Source: Planktophila turicensis (GTDB lineage Bacteria > Actinomycetota > Actinomycetes > Nanopelagicales > Nanopelagicaceae). Taken from it: DNA of 64,000 nt. Every line of letters starts with the position of its first letter. Positions within the stretch are counted from its first letter, which is position 1. The notes beneath the pieces were generated by a model, which was not told the DNA's origin, made no database searches, and worked only from the letters and a program-made list of their open reading frames with translations. The stretch lies in NCBI GenBank assembly GCA_965234405.1, contig OZ248346.1. One strand, written 5' to 3'. This document shows positions 17,035 through 27,088 of the stretch, piece by piece. The position numbers were made by a program, and so were the translations under genes.

Positions 17035-19320
17035 ATGACAGCTTCTGCTGCCCTATCGACCGTGCAAGTGACCGGCTCCAATCTCAACATCACCTATGTG
17101 GTTCTTGCAGTTGCGCTCGGCGCACTCGGAATCGCCTTCGCTCTTCGCCAGCAAGTCTTGGCAGCAAGCGATGGAACAGACAAGATGCGCGAGATCGCTG
17201 AAGCTGTCCAAGAAGGCGCTGCGGCATACCTTGCCCGCCAGTTCCGCACACTTTCATATTTCGTAGGAATCGTCTTCTTCCTCCTACTCGCACTCCCAGC
17301 TGACACCACCGCACTTCGCGTTGGTCGCTCTGTCTTCTTCCTCCTTGGCGCAGGTTTCTCTGCACTCGTTGGATATAACGGCATGTGGCTCGCAGTACGC
17401 GCAAACGTTCGCGTCGCAGAAGCTGCTCGTCAGAAGGATGGCAGCAAGGCTGTTCAAATCGCATTCCGCACAGGCGGCGTTGTCGGTATGACAACTGTTG
17501 GTCTCGGACTTGTTGGTGCATCCCTCGTTGTAATTCTCTTCCGCGAGAACGCACCAGTTGTTCTCGAAGGTTTCGGTTTCGGTGCTGCAATGCTCGCGAT
17601 GTTTATGCGCGTCGGCGGCGGTATCTTCACAAAGGCAGCTGACGTCGGAGCAGACCTCGTCGGTAAAGTTGAAAAAGGTATTCCAGAAGATGACCCACGT
17701 AACCCTGCAACAATTGCAGATAACGTCGGCGATAACGTCGGTGACTGCGCTGGTATGGCTGCAGACCTCTTCGAGTCATATGCAGTAACACTTGTTGCAG
17801 CACTCATCTTGGGTAAGGCCGCATTCGGTAACGAAGGCCTTATCTACCCACTGATTGTTCCTGCAATCGGAATCATCACAGCAGTTATCGGAATCTTCGC
17901 AACTCGTTTGCGTTCAACAGATAAGTCAGCAATGAGCGCAATTAACCGCTCATTCTTTATGTCAGCAATTATCTCTGCGGGTCTTACCGGTCTTGCAACA
18001 TTTACTTACCTTCCAGGTAAGTTCAATTTGCTTACAAACTACTCACCAACAGTTCTCGAAGAAGCTGGCAATATCAACCCACGCGTTCTCGCATTTGGTG
18101 CAGTAATCATCGGAATCGTTCTTGCAGCTGCAATTCAGGTACTTACAGGCTTCTTTACTGAAACCGGCAAGCGCCCTGTAAACGATGTAGCAGCTTCATC
18201 TCAGACAGGTGCAGCAACTGTAATTCTCGCTGGTATCTCAGTCGGTTTCGAATCAGCTGTTTACTCAGCACTTCTTATCGCTGCAGCAGTATTCGGTGCA
18301 TTCTTGCTCGGTGGCGGATCAGTTGTCTTGTCACTCTTCGCAATCGCACTCGCAGGTACTGGATTGCTTACAACAGTAGGCGTCATCGTTGCGATGGATA
18401 CATTCGGCCCAATCTCAGATAACGCACAAGGCATTGCAGAAATGTCAGGCGACGTTAAGGGTGAAGGCGCACAGATTCTTACTTCACTTGATGCAGTTGG
18501 TAATACAACTAAGGCAATCACTAAGGGAATCGCAATCGCGACAGCTGTTCTTGCAGCAACTGCGTTGTTCGGCGCATTCACCGATGCAATCAAGGAAGCA
18601 GTTATCAAGGCAGTTGGCGAAGGCACAACAGTTGCTCTCGAATACCAAGGGGTTCTTGATATCGCATCCCCTCGCAACCTCGTCGGTTTGATTATCGGTG
18701 CAGCAGTTGTATTCCTCTTCTCAGGACTTGCAATCAACGCAGTATCACGCGCAGCTGGTGCAGTTGTTGTTGAAGTTCGTAATCAGTTCAAGCTTCACCC
18801 AGGAATCATGAAGGGCACAGAAAAGCCTGAGTACGGTCGCGTTGTCGATATCTGTACTCGCGATTCACTACGTGAACTTGTCACTCCAGGACTTCTTGCA
18901 GTGATGGCTCCAATCGCAGTCGGCTTCGGTCTCGGCGTTGGCGCACTCGGTGCATACCTTGCAGGTGCAATCGGCACAGGTACTTTGATGGCTGTCTTCC
19001 TCTCTAACTCAGGTGGAGCTTGGGATAACGCAAAGAAGATGGTTGAAGATGGACACCACGGTGGCAAGGGCACAGATGCCCACGCAGCAACAGTTGTTGG
19101 TGACACTGTCGGAGATCCATTTAAGGACACTGCCGGCCCTGCAATCAACCCACTTATCAAGGTGATGAACCTTGTTGGTCTCTTGATTACACCTGCGATT
19201 GTTAGCTTCGCACTTCCAACACAATCAACAAAGTCACTGCTCATCGCAGCGGTTGCAGTTGTTGTGATTATCGGAGCTCTTATTCGTAACCGTCGTCAAT
19301 CGACAACTATCGACTACTAA
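17035..19320 (+). CDS. hppA: Membrane H+-translocating pyrophosphatase, K+-independent type
   Basis: Hydrolyses cytoplasmic pyrophosphate and pumps protons outward, saving energy. The 761-residue protein has about 16 transmembrane helices. The pyrophosphate-binding motif is DVGADLVGK near residue 204, followed by NVGDNVGDCAGMAADLFESY. The residue that sets potassium dependence is Lys (K493 in GNTTKA), which marks the K+-independent class; K+-dependent enzymes have Ala there. The ATG has a very strong Shine-Dalgarno GGAGGAG. The -10 region is not clear. It suits an energy-limited oligotroph. Confidence 0.95.
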   Translation: MTASAALSTVQVTGSNLNITYVVLAVALGALGIAFALRQQVLAASDGTDKMREIAEAVQEGAAAYLARQFRTLSYFVGIVFFLLLALPADTTALRVGRSVFFLLGAGFSALVGYNGMWLAVRANVRVAEAARQKDGSKAVQIAFRTGGVVGMTTVGLGLVGASLVVILFRENAPVVLEGFGFGAAMLAMFMRVGGGIFTKAADVGADLVGKVEKGIPEDDPRNPATIADNVGDNVGDCAGMAADLFESYAVTLVAALILGKAAFGNEGLIYPLIVPAIGIITAVIGIFATRLRSTDKSAMSAINRSFFMSAIISAGLTGLATFTYLPGKFNLLTNYSPTVLEEAGNINPRVLAFGAVIIGIVLAAAIQVLTGFFTETGKRPVNDVAASSQTGAATVILAGISVGFESAVYSALLIAAAVFGAFLLGGGSVVLSLFAIALAGTGLLTTVGVIVAMDTFGPISDNAQGIAEMSGDVKGEGAQILTSLDAVGNTTKAITKGIAIATAVLAATALFGAFTDAIKEAVIKAVGEGTTVALEYQGVLDIASPRNLVGLIIGAAVVFLFSGLAINAVSRAAGAVVVEVRNQFKLHPGIMKGTEKPEYGRVVDICTRDSLRELVTPGLLAVMAPIAVGFGLGVGALGAYLAGAIGTGTLMAVFLSNSGGAWDNAKKMVEDGHHGGKGTDAHAATVVGDTVGDPFKDTAGPAINPLIKVMNLVGLLITPAIVSFALPTQSTKSLLIAAVAVVVIIGALIRNRRQSTTIDY

Positions 19321-19391
19321 TACGGACGGAAATTCAGGTAATCAATAGTGCAATTCTTCCCTAGTCACCATTGTGTCCACCCGAAGTAGTT

Positions 19392-22154
19392 ATGGCAAAA
19401 GATCTCAAGAAGCTGGTGATTGTTGAATCACCAGCGAAGGCACGCAAAATTGGCGGCTACCTCGGCGATGGTTTTATCGTCGAGGCTAGCGTCGGTCATA
19501 TTCGCGACTTGCCACAGCGCGCAGCTGATATCCCTAAAGAGGTAAAGAAGCTCGCCTGGTCTAAAGAGGGCGTCGATATCGAAAACGATTTCGCACCTTT
19601 ATATGTCATCAACCCCGACAAAAAGGCGAAAGTTGCCGAGCTTAAGGAGTTGATGAAGGACGCTGAAGAGATCCTTCTTGCAACTGACGAAGACCGCGAA
19701 GGCGAAGCAATCGCATGGCACCTCGTTGAAGTATTACAACCAAAAATTCCCATTAAGCGCATGGTCTTTAACGAGATCACTGAAGAAGCAATCAAGGCAG
19801 CCGTTGAAAACACTCGCGACCTTGATTACAACCTCATTGATGCGCAAGAAACTCGTCGCGTACTAGATCGTCTCTACGGATACCGACTTTCACCGGTTCT
19901 CTGGAAGAAAGTTATGCCGCGCATTTCAGCAGGGCGCGTGCAATCTGTTGCAACCCGCCTCATCGTTGAAAAAGAACGCGAACGCATGGCCTTCATCTCA
20001 TCTTCTTGGTGGGATCTCAATGCAAAGACAGAGCTTGGCTTTACTGCATGCCTGCTTTCAGTAGATGGCAAGAAAGTAGCCTCTACCGCTGACTTCGGAG
20101 CTGATGGCGCAGTCAAGGAAAAGTCACTGAAAGACATTCTCTTACTTGATGAAAAACAAGCAACAGCGCTCACTGAATCGCTAAAGAACACTCCACTAAC
20201 AGTTAAGTCGATGGAAGAAAGTCCACGCACTGAACGCCCTAAGCCACCATTTACAACATCAACAATGCAACAAGATGCTGGTTCACGTCTTGGTTGGGGC
20301 GCACAAATCACGATGCGTATTGCACAGCGCTTGTACGAAAACGGTTACATCACCTACATGCGTACCGACTCAATCAACTTATCCGACCAAGCAATTAAGG
20401 CTGCACGCGCTGCCGCAACATCGCTCTACGGAAAAGATCACGTCTACGAAACTGCACGCCTCTATCAAGGTAAATCTAAGAACGCGCAAGAAGCGCACGA
20501 AGCGATTCGCCCAGCAGGAGATGTCTTTAAGACACCAGGTGAGCTAGCACCAGAACTTTCTCGCGATGAATTTGCGTTGTATGACCTCATCTGGAAGCGC
20601 ACTGTTGCTTCCCAGATGGCTGATGCCAAGAAGATGCAGATGCGCGTTGACTTTGACGCGCAAACTGCAGATAAGAAAGAAACAATCTTCCGCGCAAATG
20701 GTTCTGTCATTACATTCCCTGGCTTCTTAGCCGCATACGATGACATCGCAACTGATGAGAACAATGATGAAGAATCCGAAGACCGCCGCTTACCTGCAAT
20801 GACCGTTGGTCAATCAGTTAAGGTCGATGAATATTCTTGCGAAGGCCATGACACCAAACCTCCTGCGCGCTACACCGAACCAACTCTCGTTAAGAAACTA
20901 GAAGAACTCGGTATCGGCCGCCCATCAACATTCGCATCAATCATTCAAACTATTCAAGACCGCGGCTATGTCTATAAGCGCGGTCGCGCACTGGTTCCAA
21001 CCTTCCTCGCATTCTCAGTAACTGGCTTGCTCGAAACCCACTTCACCAAGCTCGTGGATTATGACTTCACAGCATCAATGGAAGAAGATCTCGACAAGAT
21101 TGCTTCCGGTGAAGCAGGCCGCGTCGATTGGCTCCGCGATTTTTATTACGGCGTCGATGGCCAACCAGGGCTTAACGAACTCGCACTCGACCTCGGTGTT
21201 ATCGATGCACGCGCTACCAACACAATGAATTTATCTGACACCATCGAAATCCGTGTTGGCCGCTACGGTGCGTACTTACAAGAGAACATCCCAGATCAAG
21301 ATCGCAAACTTGCCAACATTCCTGAAAACCTTGCACCCGATGAACTCACTCTTGAAAAAGCAATCGAACTACTTGCAGCTCCATCGGGAGAACGAGAACT
21401 CGGTGTAGACCCAAAGACAAACTTCGAAGTTGTTGCAAAGTCAGGACGATTCGGTCCATACATCACCGAGATCTTCCCTGAAGAACCTGTCGAGCTTAAC
21501 GACAAGGGTGAACCAAAGAAGAAGCGCAAGAAAGCTGATGCGCCAAAGCCAAAGACCGCATCCCTGCTCTCCACAATGAACCTCGACACCATCACACTCG
21601 ATGATGCACTCAAACTCTTATCTCTTCCTCGCGTACTTGGCACCAACAGCGCAGGCGATGAAATCACCGTGCAGAACGGCCGCTATGGTCCGTACTTAAA
21701 GGCCGGCGCAGATTCACGCACACTCACATCTGAAGATCAACTCTTCTCCATCAATCTCGATGAAGCACTCGAAATTTACTCAAAGCCAAAGGAACGCCGC
21801 CGTGGTGTTGCAAAGCCACCACTGAAAGAACTCGGTGTTGATCCCGGCAGTGAAAAACAAGTCATTATCAAAGATGGTCGCTTCGGTATGTATGTCACCG
21901 ATGGTGAAACCAATGCAACGCTTCGTCGCGGTGACACCCTTGAAGCAATGACTCTCGAGCGCGGACTCGAACTCCTTGCAGGCCGCCGCGCATGGGAAGC
22001 AGAAAATGGCCCATCACCTAAGAAGTCCCGCAAGAAGGCAGCAAAGGTAAAGCCAGGAGACGCTGCCCCAACACTTACAAAGAACACCGTAAAGAAGGCA
22101 GCAACAAAGAAGAAAGCTGCCAAGAAAGCCACAGGAAAAGCGAAGAAGGCTTAA
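19392..22154 (+). CDS. topA: DNA topoisomerase I (type IA)
   Basis: Relaxes negative supercoils through a 5'-phosphotyrosine link. The start at 19392 gives 920 residues opening KKLVIVESPAKA, the start of the Toprim domain. The Toprim acidic motif TDEDREGEAIAWH is present. The catalytic Tyr is Y322 in ITYMRTDS. Several C-terminal repeats resemble TopA C-terminal modules (for example ELGVDP with RFGMYVTDG), and a lysine/alanine-rich tail follows instead of zinc fingers, as in Mycobacterium and Streptomyces. A longer frame from 19371 adds only seven residues and is not used. Confidence 0.97.
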   Translation: MAKDLKKLVIVESPAKARKIGGYLGDGFIVEASVGHIRDLPQRAADIPKEVKKLAWSKEGVDIENDFAPLYVINPDKKAKVAELKELMKDAEEILLATDEDREGEAIAWHLVEVLQPKIPIKRMVFNEITEEAIKAAVENTRDLDYNLIDAQETRRVLDRLYGYRLSPVLWKKVMPRISAGRVQSVATRLIVEKERERMAFISSSWWDLNAKTELGFTACLLSVDGKKVASTADFGADGAVKEKSLKDILLLDEKQATALTESLKNTPLTVKSMEESPRTERPKPPFTTSTMQQDAGSRLGWGAQITMRIAQRLYENGYITYMRTDSINLSDQAIKAARAAATSLYGKDHVYETARLYQGKSKNAQEAHEAIRPAGDVFKTPGELAPELSRDEFALYDLIWKRTVASQMADAKKMQMRVDFDAQTADKKETIFRANGSVITFPGFLAAYDDIATDENNDEESEDRRLPAMTVGQSVKVDEYSCEGHDTKPPARYTEPTLVKKLEELGIGRPSTFASIIQTIQDRGYVYKRGRALVPTFLAFSVTGLLETHFTKLVDYDFTASMEEDLDKIASGEAGRVDWLRDFYYGVDGQPGLNELALDLGVIDARATNTMNLSDTIEIRVGRYGAYLQENIPDQDRKLANIPENLAPDELTLEKAIELLAAPSGERELGVDPKTNFEVVAKSGRFGPYITEIFPEEPVELNDKGEPKKKRKKADAPKPKTASLLSTMNLDTITLDDALKLLSLPRVLGTNSAGDEITVQNGRYGPYLKAGADSRTLTSEDQLFSINLDEALEIYSKPKERRRGVAKPPLKELGVDPGSEKQVIIKDGRFGMYVTDGETNATLRRGDTLEAMTLERGLELLAGRRAWEAENGPSPKKSRKKAAKVKPGDAAPTLTKNTVKKAATKKKAAKKATGKAKKA

Positions 22155-22179
22155 CTACTTCGCCAAGTAGACTCCACTC

Positions 22180-23148
22180 ATGACTCAAGAGACGTGGTTA
22201 CTTACCGGAGGCGCTGGATACATCGGCACACATATCGCTGATGAATTCATCCGCAACGGCAAGAACGTCGTCATCTATGACTCGCTCTACCAGGGCCTTG
22301 AATCCCGCATCGTTTACCTGCGCGCAAAGCACAACGTCGAGATCCCACTGATCAAAGCTGATATCCGCGATTACAACGAGATTGAAAACGTAATCCGCAC
22401 CCACAAGATTGATGGCATCGTCCACACCGCAGCACTCAAAGCCGTGGGTGAATCTATGGAAAAGCCAGATGAGTACTTCGAAGTAAACCTCGATGCCACA
22501 ACAGAACTTCTTGAAATCGCGAAGCGCAACGGCGTTAAGAAATTTATCTTCTCATCCACTGCAGCTGTCTACGGCAGCCCAGATTCAATGGACCCTTGCA
22601 AAGAAGATGGCGATAAGAAACCAATCTCTCCTTACGGTGACTCTAAGTACCAAGCAGAATCCAAAGTCACCGACTTCATCAACACTGACGGAAACCACGG
22701 AACATCACTTCGTTTCTTCAACGTCGTAGGAGCCGCAGCCCCAGAACTTCTCGATAACTCAGTTGAAAACCTTGTCCCTATCGTTCTTGGCAAACTCAAC
22801 AAGGGTGAGGCACCAACAATCTTCGGAACCGATTACCCAACACCTGATGGCACATGTATCCGCGACTACGTCGATGTCCGCGATATCGCCCGCGCACATT
22901 TAGCTGCCGCAAATGCCACCACTAAACTTCCACCTGCAATGAATATTGGCACTGGCCGCGGCGCATCAGTACGTGAAATCATCAAGCTCGTACTTGAAGC
23001 GACCAACAAGGCCGATACCAAGGTCAATGAAGTCGAACGTCGCGCTGGCGACCCAGCCTTCTTGTGCGCAGATATCAACCTCGCCAAGTCAGCGATGGCC
23101 TTTACCTCGCAATACTCTCTCGAAGAGAGCGTCCGCAGCCTCTTTTAG
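22180..23148 (+). CDS. galE: UDP-glucose 4-epimerase
   Basis: Interconverts UDP-glucose and UDP-galactose. The 322-residue extended SDR has the NAD-binding GGAGYIGTH near the N-terminus and catalytic Tyr/Lys in PYGDSKYQAE. DGTCIRDYVDVRDIA is a GalE hallmark. The ATG is preceded at 6 nt by TAGACT, a leaderless-type -10. A short hairpin (CTACTT / AAGTAG, 22155-22170) separates it from topA. It is the core-genome epimerase and is distinct from the two epimerases in the glycan island. Confidence 0.93.
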   Translation: MTQETWLLTGGAGYIGTHIADEFIRNGKNVVIYDSLYQGLESRIVYLRAKHNVEIPLIKADIRDYNEIENVIRTHKIDGIVHTAALKAVGESMEKPDEYFEVNLDATTELLEIAKRNGVKKFIFSSTAAVYGSPDSMDPCKEDGDKKPISPYGDSKYQAESKVTDFINTDGNHGTSLRFFNVVGAAAPELLDNSVENLVPIVLGKLNKGEAPTIFGTDYPTPDGTCIRDYVDVRDIARAHLAAANATTKLPPAMNIGTGRGASVREIIKLVLEATNKADTKVNEVERRAGDPAFLCADINLAKSAMAFTSQYSLEESVRSLF

Positions 23149-23189
23149 CCCTTTCTAGGCGTATCAGCTGCGCCCGATAGACTCACTCC

Positions 23190-25238
23190 ATGCCTGCAAG
23201 CCTGCCAACCCCCGCTGCTCCAGCGCCGGATGCACGCCGCAGCGTCTTAGCAATCCCAGCCTTTCGCAGGCTCTGGAACTCGATGCTCTTCTCATCCCTT
23301 GGTGATTGGCTCGGCCTTCTTGCAACCACGGCGCTCGCACAACAACTCTCTGGCGGCTCATACGCAACAGCAAACTTCGCAATCGCCGGCGTCTTTATCG
23401 CTCGCTTACTTCCTGCAGTATTTCTCGGCCCCATCGCCGGAGTAATCGCCGATCGCTTCGATCGCCGCCGCCTTATGGTCTCAGTCGACATCATGCGCGC
23501 AGCTCTCTACATCTCTATTCCAATCGTTCACACATATTTCTGGCTCTACACCGCAATGATTCTCGTCGAGTGCCTAACTCTCTTCTGGTCACCTGCAAAG
23601 GAAGCATCAGTTCCCAACCTTGTCCCACGCGACAAACTCGAGAATGCAAATCAAGTTTCACTCCTTGCTGCATACGGAACTGCACCAATTGCAGCAATTC
23701 TCTTCTCACTTCTCACACTTCTTTCAGGTGCGCTCGCAGCAATCAGCCCACTGATTCCAAGCAACTCAATCGATATCGCCCTTTATGTCAACGCACTCTC
23801 ATTCTTATTCGCCGCATGGACAATCCGCGGCCTCAAGGAAATACCAAAGGGTTCTGCATCTAAATCAAATAAAGATGAGAACGTCGGACAATCCTTGATT
23901 CAAGGATGGAAAGCTGTCTCTGAATCAAAAATCATCCGCGGTCTCATCATCGGAATGGTCGGCGCATTCTCAGCAGCTGGCGCTGTTATCGGTCTTGCCC
24001 GCACATTCGTAGGCGACCTTGGTGGCGGAGATGCCGCATACGGTGTTCTCTTCGGCTCTGTCTTTACTGGTCTTGCGATCGGTATCGCATTCGGCCCTAA
24101 AGTATTTGCACAGTTCTCGCGCCGCCGTTTATTCGGCGCAGCGCTCACAACATCTGGTGTTTTCCTTGTTCTCTTAGCTCTTATCTCAAACCTTGTTCTT
24201 TCGGTCTTTATCGTCGCAATCCTCGGAGCCTTCAGTGGAATCGCTTGGGTTACCGGCTTCACCATGCTCGGCATGGAAGTCACTAATGATGTTCGCGGCC
24301 GCACCTTCGCATTCGTACAGTCATTGATCCGCATTACTTTGGTGGCAGTTCTAGCAATCGCTCCAATCATCGCCGCCACAATCGGTGAACACCGCTATGA
24401 ATTCCAGACAATCGTTCTTAACTACAACGGCGCACAGATCACGATGCTCATCGCAGGAATCATCGCTGCTCTCATTGGTTCTGTTTCATATCATCAGATG
24501 AAAGATCGCCCAACAGTCTCTCTCTGGTCTGACATCCTCGCAGCCCTTCAAGGCGAACTCGGTGCAATCACCGGCACGCAATCAAAGGGAATCTTCATCG
24601 CATTCGAAGGTGGCGAAGGCACCGGTAAATCAACACAATCACAACTTCTTGCAAAGTGGCTTGAACAAGAAGGCGAGACTGTTGTTCTATCGCGCGAACC
24701 TGGTGGAACAGATCTTGGAAAAGACTTACGCAAAATTCTTCTCGGACATGAAACAGGAATTATTAGTCCACGCGCAGAGGCTCTTCTCTATGCAGCAGAT
24801 CGCGCCCACCATGTCTTCTCTGTAATCCGCCCAGGCCTTGATCGCGGAGATGTTGTCATCACCGATCGCTACTTCGATTCTTCTGCGGCTTACCAGGGCG
24901 CTGGTCGCGTACTAAATCCATCGGAAGTTGCACGCATCTCTCGCTGGGCAACAGAGAGTTTGTACCCAACACTCACAATCCTTATCGATGTGCCTGCGGA
25001 AATCGGACTTGGCCGCCTTCAATCACGCGATCGCCTTGAAGCAGAACCCACAGAATTCCACGAGCGCGTTCGCCAAGAGTTCTTACAAATTGCAATGATG
25101 GATCCTGAGCGTTACTTCGTGGTCAATGGCACACAAACTGTTGAAGAGATTCACGCACAAATCATTGCCCGTGTTGCAGAACTTCCAGAACTTAAGCGCA
25201 ATGCAGAAGAACCTAAGAAGAAAAGATTTAGAAAGTAA
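23190..25238 (+). CDS. tmk: MFS membrane protein fused to thymidylate kinase
   Basis: The C-terminal part (about residues 465-682) is a complete thymidylate kinase, converting dTMP to dTDP. Its P-loop GGEGTGKST (474-482) is followed by REPGGT and DRYFDSSAAYQG. The first ~440 residues form a major-facilitator-like membrane domain with about 12 helices. Similar fusions occur in other Actinobacteria, so this is not an assembly artefact. The role of the membrane part is unknown. The ATG is preceded at 6 nt by TAGACT, a leaderless-type -10. holB begins on the base after its stop. Confidence 0.93.
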   Translation: MPASLPTPAAPAPDARRSVLAIPAFRRLWNSMLFSSLGDWLGLLATTALAQQLSGGSYATANFAIAGVFIARLLPAVFLGPIAGVIADRFDRRRLMVSVDIMRAALYISIPIVHTYFWLYTAMILVECLTLFWSPAKEASVPNLVPRDKLENANQVSLLAAYGTAPIAAILFSLLTLLSGALAAISPLIPSNSIDIALYVNALSFLFAAWTIRGLKEIPKGSASKSNKDENVGQSLIQGWKAVSESKIIRGLIIGMVGAFSAAGAVIGLARTFVGDLGGGDAAYGVLFGSVFTGLAIGIAFGPKVFAQFSRRRLFGAALTTSGVFLVLLALISNLVLSVFIVAILGAFSGIAWVTGFTMLGMEVTNDVRGRTFAFVQSLIRITLVAVLAIAPIIAATIGEHRYEFQTIVLNYNGAQITMLIAGIIAALIGSVSYHQMKDRPTVSLWSDILAALQGELGAITGTQSKGIFIAFEGGEGTGKSTQSQLLAKWLEQEGETVVLSREPGGTDLGKDLRKILLGHETGIISPRAEALLYAADRAHHVFSVIRPGLDRGDVVITDRYFDSSAAYQGAGRVLNPSEVARISRWATESLYPTLTILIDVPAEIGLGRLQSRDRLEAEPTEFHERVRQEFLQIAMMDPERYFVVNGTQTVEEIHAQIIARVAELPELKRNAEEPKKKRFRK

Positions 25239-26393
25239 ATGACATCTGTCTTTGACGACCTCGTCGGTCAAGAACACATCATCGAGATCCTGCAGGGAGC
25301 CGTTGCTGCTTCTCGGACAGGTGAAGAATCACAAGAAATGACGCATGCCTGGGTCTTTACAGGCCCCCCAGGATCAGGGCGTTCATCAGCTGCAGTCGCC
25401 TTTGCTCAGGCACTAATCTGCCCTAACGATGGTTGCGGCACCTGCAATGACTGCAATTCAGCGAAAACTCATGGCCACCCCGATGTTGAAATCATTCGCA
25501 CCGAAGGTCTCTCAATTAAAGTTGAAGAAGTCCGCGAACTTCTTACCCGTGTTGCATGGGCTCCATCCATGGGCGGCTGGCGAGTAGTTGTCATGGAAGA
25601 TGCTGACCGACTTACCGAGTCCGCTGCCAACGCACTTCTTAAAGCAATCGAAGAGCCAGGCACTCGCACAGTCTGGTTACTCTGCGCACCCACACTTCAC
25701 GATGTATTGCCAACTATTCGTTCACGTTGCCGCCACCTACAACTGCGCACACCAAGCCTTGAAGCAGTCACCAAGGTTCTTATCAACCGCGACCACATCG
25801 CTCCAGGCATGGCAGATTTCGCAGCTCGCGTTAGCCAAGGACATATTGGCCGTGCAAAATATTTAGCAACCAACGAATCCGATCGCAGTAACCGCAAAAC
25901 CATCATGCATCTGCCGCTTCAACTCGGCTCACTCGCTGCCGCATTCCAAGCTGCACAAACGCTTGTAGATCTAGCAACAACAGAAGCGAATGCCTCATCT
26001 GATGAGCGCGACGAGAAAGAAGTTGAGAAGCTTCAAGAAGCTTACGGAAAAGGAGCAACCGGCCGCGGTATGGCAACCGGCGGAGCCAAAGCCGTTAAAG
26101 AACTTGAGAAAGAGCAGAAGTCTCGCTCGACCCGAATGGTCCGCGACTCCATAGATGGGGCACTACTTGATATTGCCACCTTCTACCGCGATGTCATGAT
26201 GGTGCAATCGGGCAGTATAGATTCAATGATCAATATTGATATGCGCGAACAGATCGAAAGTTACGCAGCCAACTCACCATCACACTCAACAATCAATAAA
26301 ATCAACGCCATCATGGACGCCCGCGAAAATCTCGCACGAAATTCAGCACCGCTCGTTATATGTGAAGCGCTGATGTGCAAGCTTTCTCGCTAG
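25239..26393 (+). CDS. holB: DNA polymerase III clamp-loader subunit delta'
   Basis: Part of the clamp loader that opens the beta ring. The 384-residue AAA+ protein opens with FDDLVGQEHIIEIL. Its P-loop GPPGSGRSS (42-50) has Arg in place of the usual Lys. A zinc module has Cys at 61, 66, 69 and 72. The SRC arginine finger appears in IRSRCRHLQL. The C-terminal region is longer than in Proteobacteria and charged, as in Actinobacteria. It follows tmk with no gap and ends the conserved core; the glycan island starts at its stop codon. Confidence 0.92.
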   Translation: MTSVFDDLVGQEHIIEILQGAVAASRTGEESQEMTHAWVFTGPPGSGRSSAAVAFAQALICPNDGCGTCNDCNSAKTHGHPDVEIIRTEGLSIKVEEVRELLTRVAWAPSMGGWRVVVMEDADRLTESAANALLKAIEEPGTRTVWLLCAPTLHDVLPTIRSRCRHLQLRTPSLEAVTKVLINRDHIAPGMADFAARVSQGHIGRAKYLATNESDRSNRKTIMHLPLQLGSLAAAFQAAQTLVDLATTEANASSDERDEKEVEKLQEAYGKGATGRGMATGGAKAVKELEKEQKSRSTRMVRDSIDGALLDIATFYRDVMMVQSGSIDSMINIDMREQIESYAANSPSHSTINKINAIMDARENLARNSAPLVICEALMCKLSR

Positions 26394-27088
26394 CTCGAGC
26401 TTTGAATTAATCCAATTAAATCATGAAAGTCGCTAAATTCCATCTCAAGTTGCGATAATCCCTTAAACTTCCCAGAAGGAACTTTCCTGAAAAAGTAGGA
26501 GGAAGACGGAAACAAGTGGTCAGCTTGCGAATCGCCTATTGACCACGTCTTACCAATTTCCGGTTCAACGTATTTCTTGACCATTAATTCTGACTTACCA
26601 GTCACCTTGTCCCCACCAGATTCCTCAGAAGTTACGATTAGATCGAAAGATTTCTCTAACCCCAACCAGGCTAATTTTCTAAGCTGAATTTGAGTGGATA
26701 GGTCTGTAACAAGAATTAGCTTAACCTGATTCAATCGAAGCAAAGATATGAAAGCCTCCACTCCATTAAATAGAGTCATTTTGTCAAAGTAACCACGCCA
26801 AAAAACTTGTTCGCATTCAAGTGCGAAAGTAGCGTAAGTGGGGAATTTATTTGAGTTCAAAAACTCACGAATATACATTAGGCGGCTGTGCGCGGACGCG
26901 CTAAGTCCCAAAGTCTCTTTGACCTGCACGCGCGCAGCCGACCACAATTCGTAGAACTCATTTTCAGAGATACGCAAGTTATCTTTCAAATGCTCCATTA
27001 AGTAATGTTCGCCAGCCAAATTGGCAACATTATAATCGTAAAGAGTATTGTCTAAATCGAAAATAACTAACTCAGGAGTATCAAACAT
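26390..27088 (-). CDS. HAD-superfamily phosphatase
   Basis: Probable sugar-phosphate phosphatase. The 232-residue protein has HAD motif I DLDNTLYDY near residue 10, motif II LVTDLS, a conserved lysine region GKSELMVKK, and motif IV IGDSQAD. It is the last gene of a minus-strand operon; its start lies 8 bp inside the preceding gene (27081-29081). Its stop overlaps the convergent holB stop by 4 bp. Substrate unknown; the neighbours suggest an activated-sugar pathway. Confidence 0.82.
   Translation of the reverse strand: MFDTPELVIFDLDNTLYDYNVANLAGEHYLMEHLKDNLRISENEFYELWSAARVQVKETLGLSASAHSRLMYIREFLNSNKFPTYATFALECEQVFWRGYFDKMTLFNGVEAFISLLRLNQVKLILVTDLSTQIQLRKLAWLGLEKSFDLIVTSEESGGDKVTGKSELMVKKYVEPEIGKTWSIGDSQADHLFPSSSYFFRKVPSGKFKGLSQLEMEFSDFHDLIGLIQSSS

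Noticed and set aside
17454..19244. Several long antisense frames opposite hppA and other core genes
   Set aside because: These follow from the codon bias of the sense genes; no start signals or domains.
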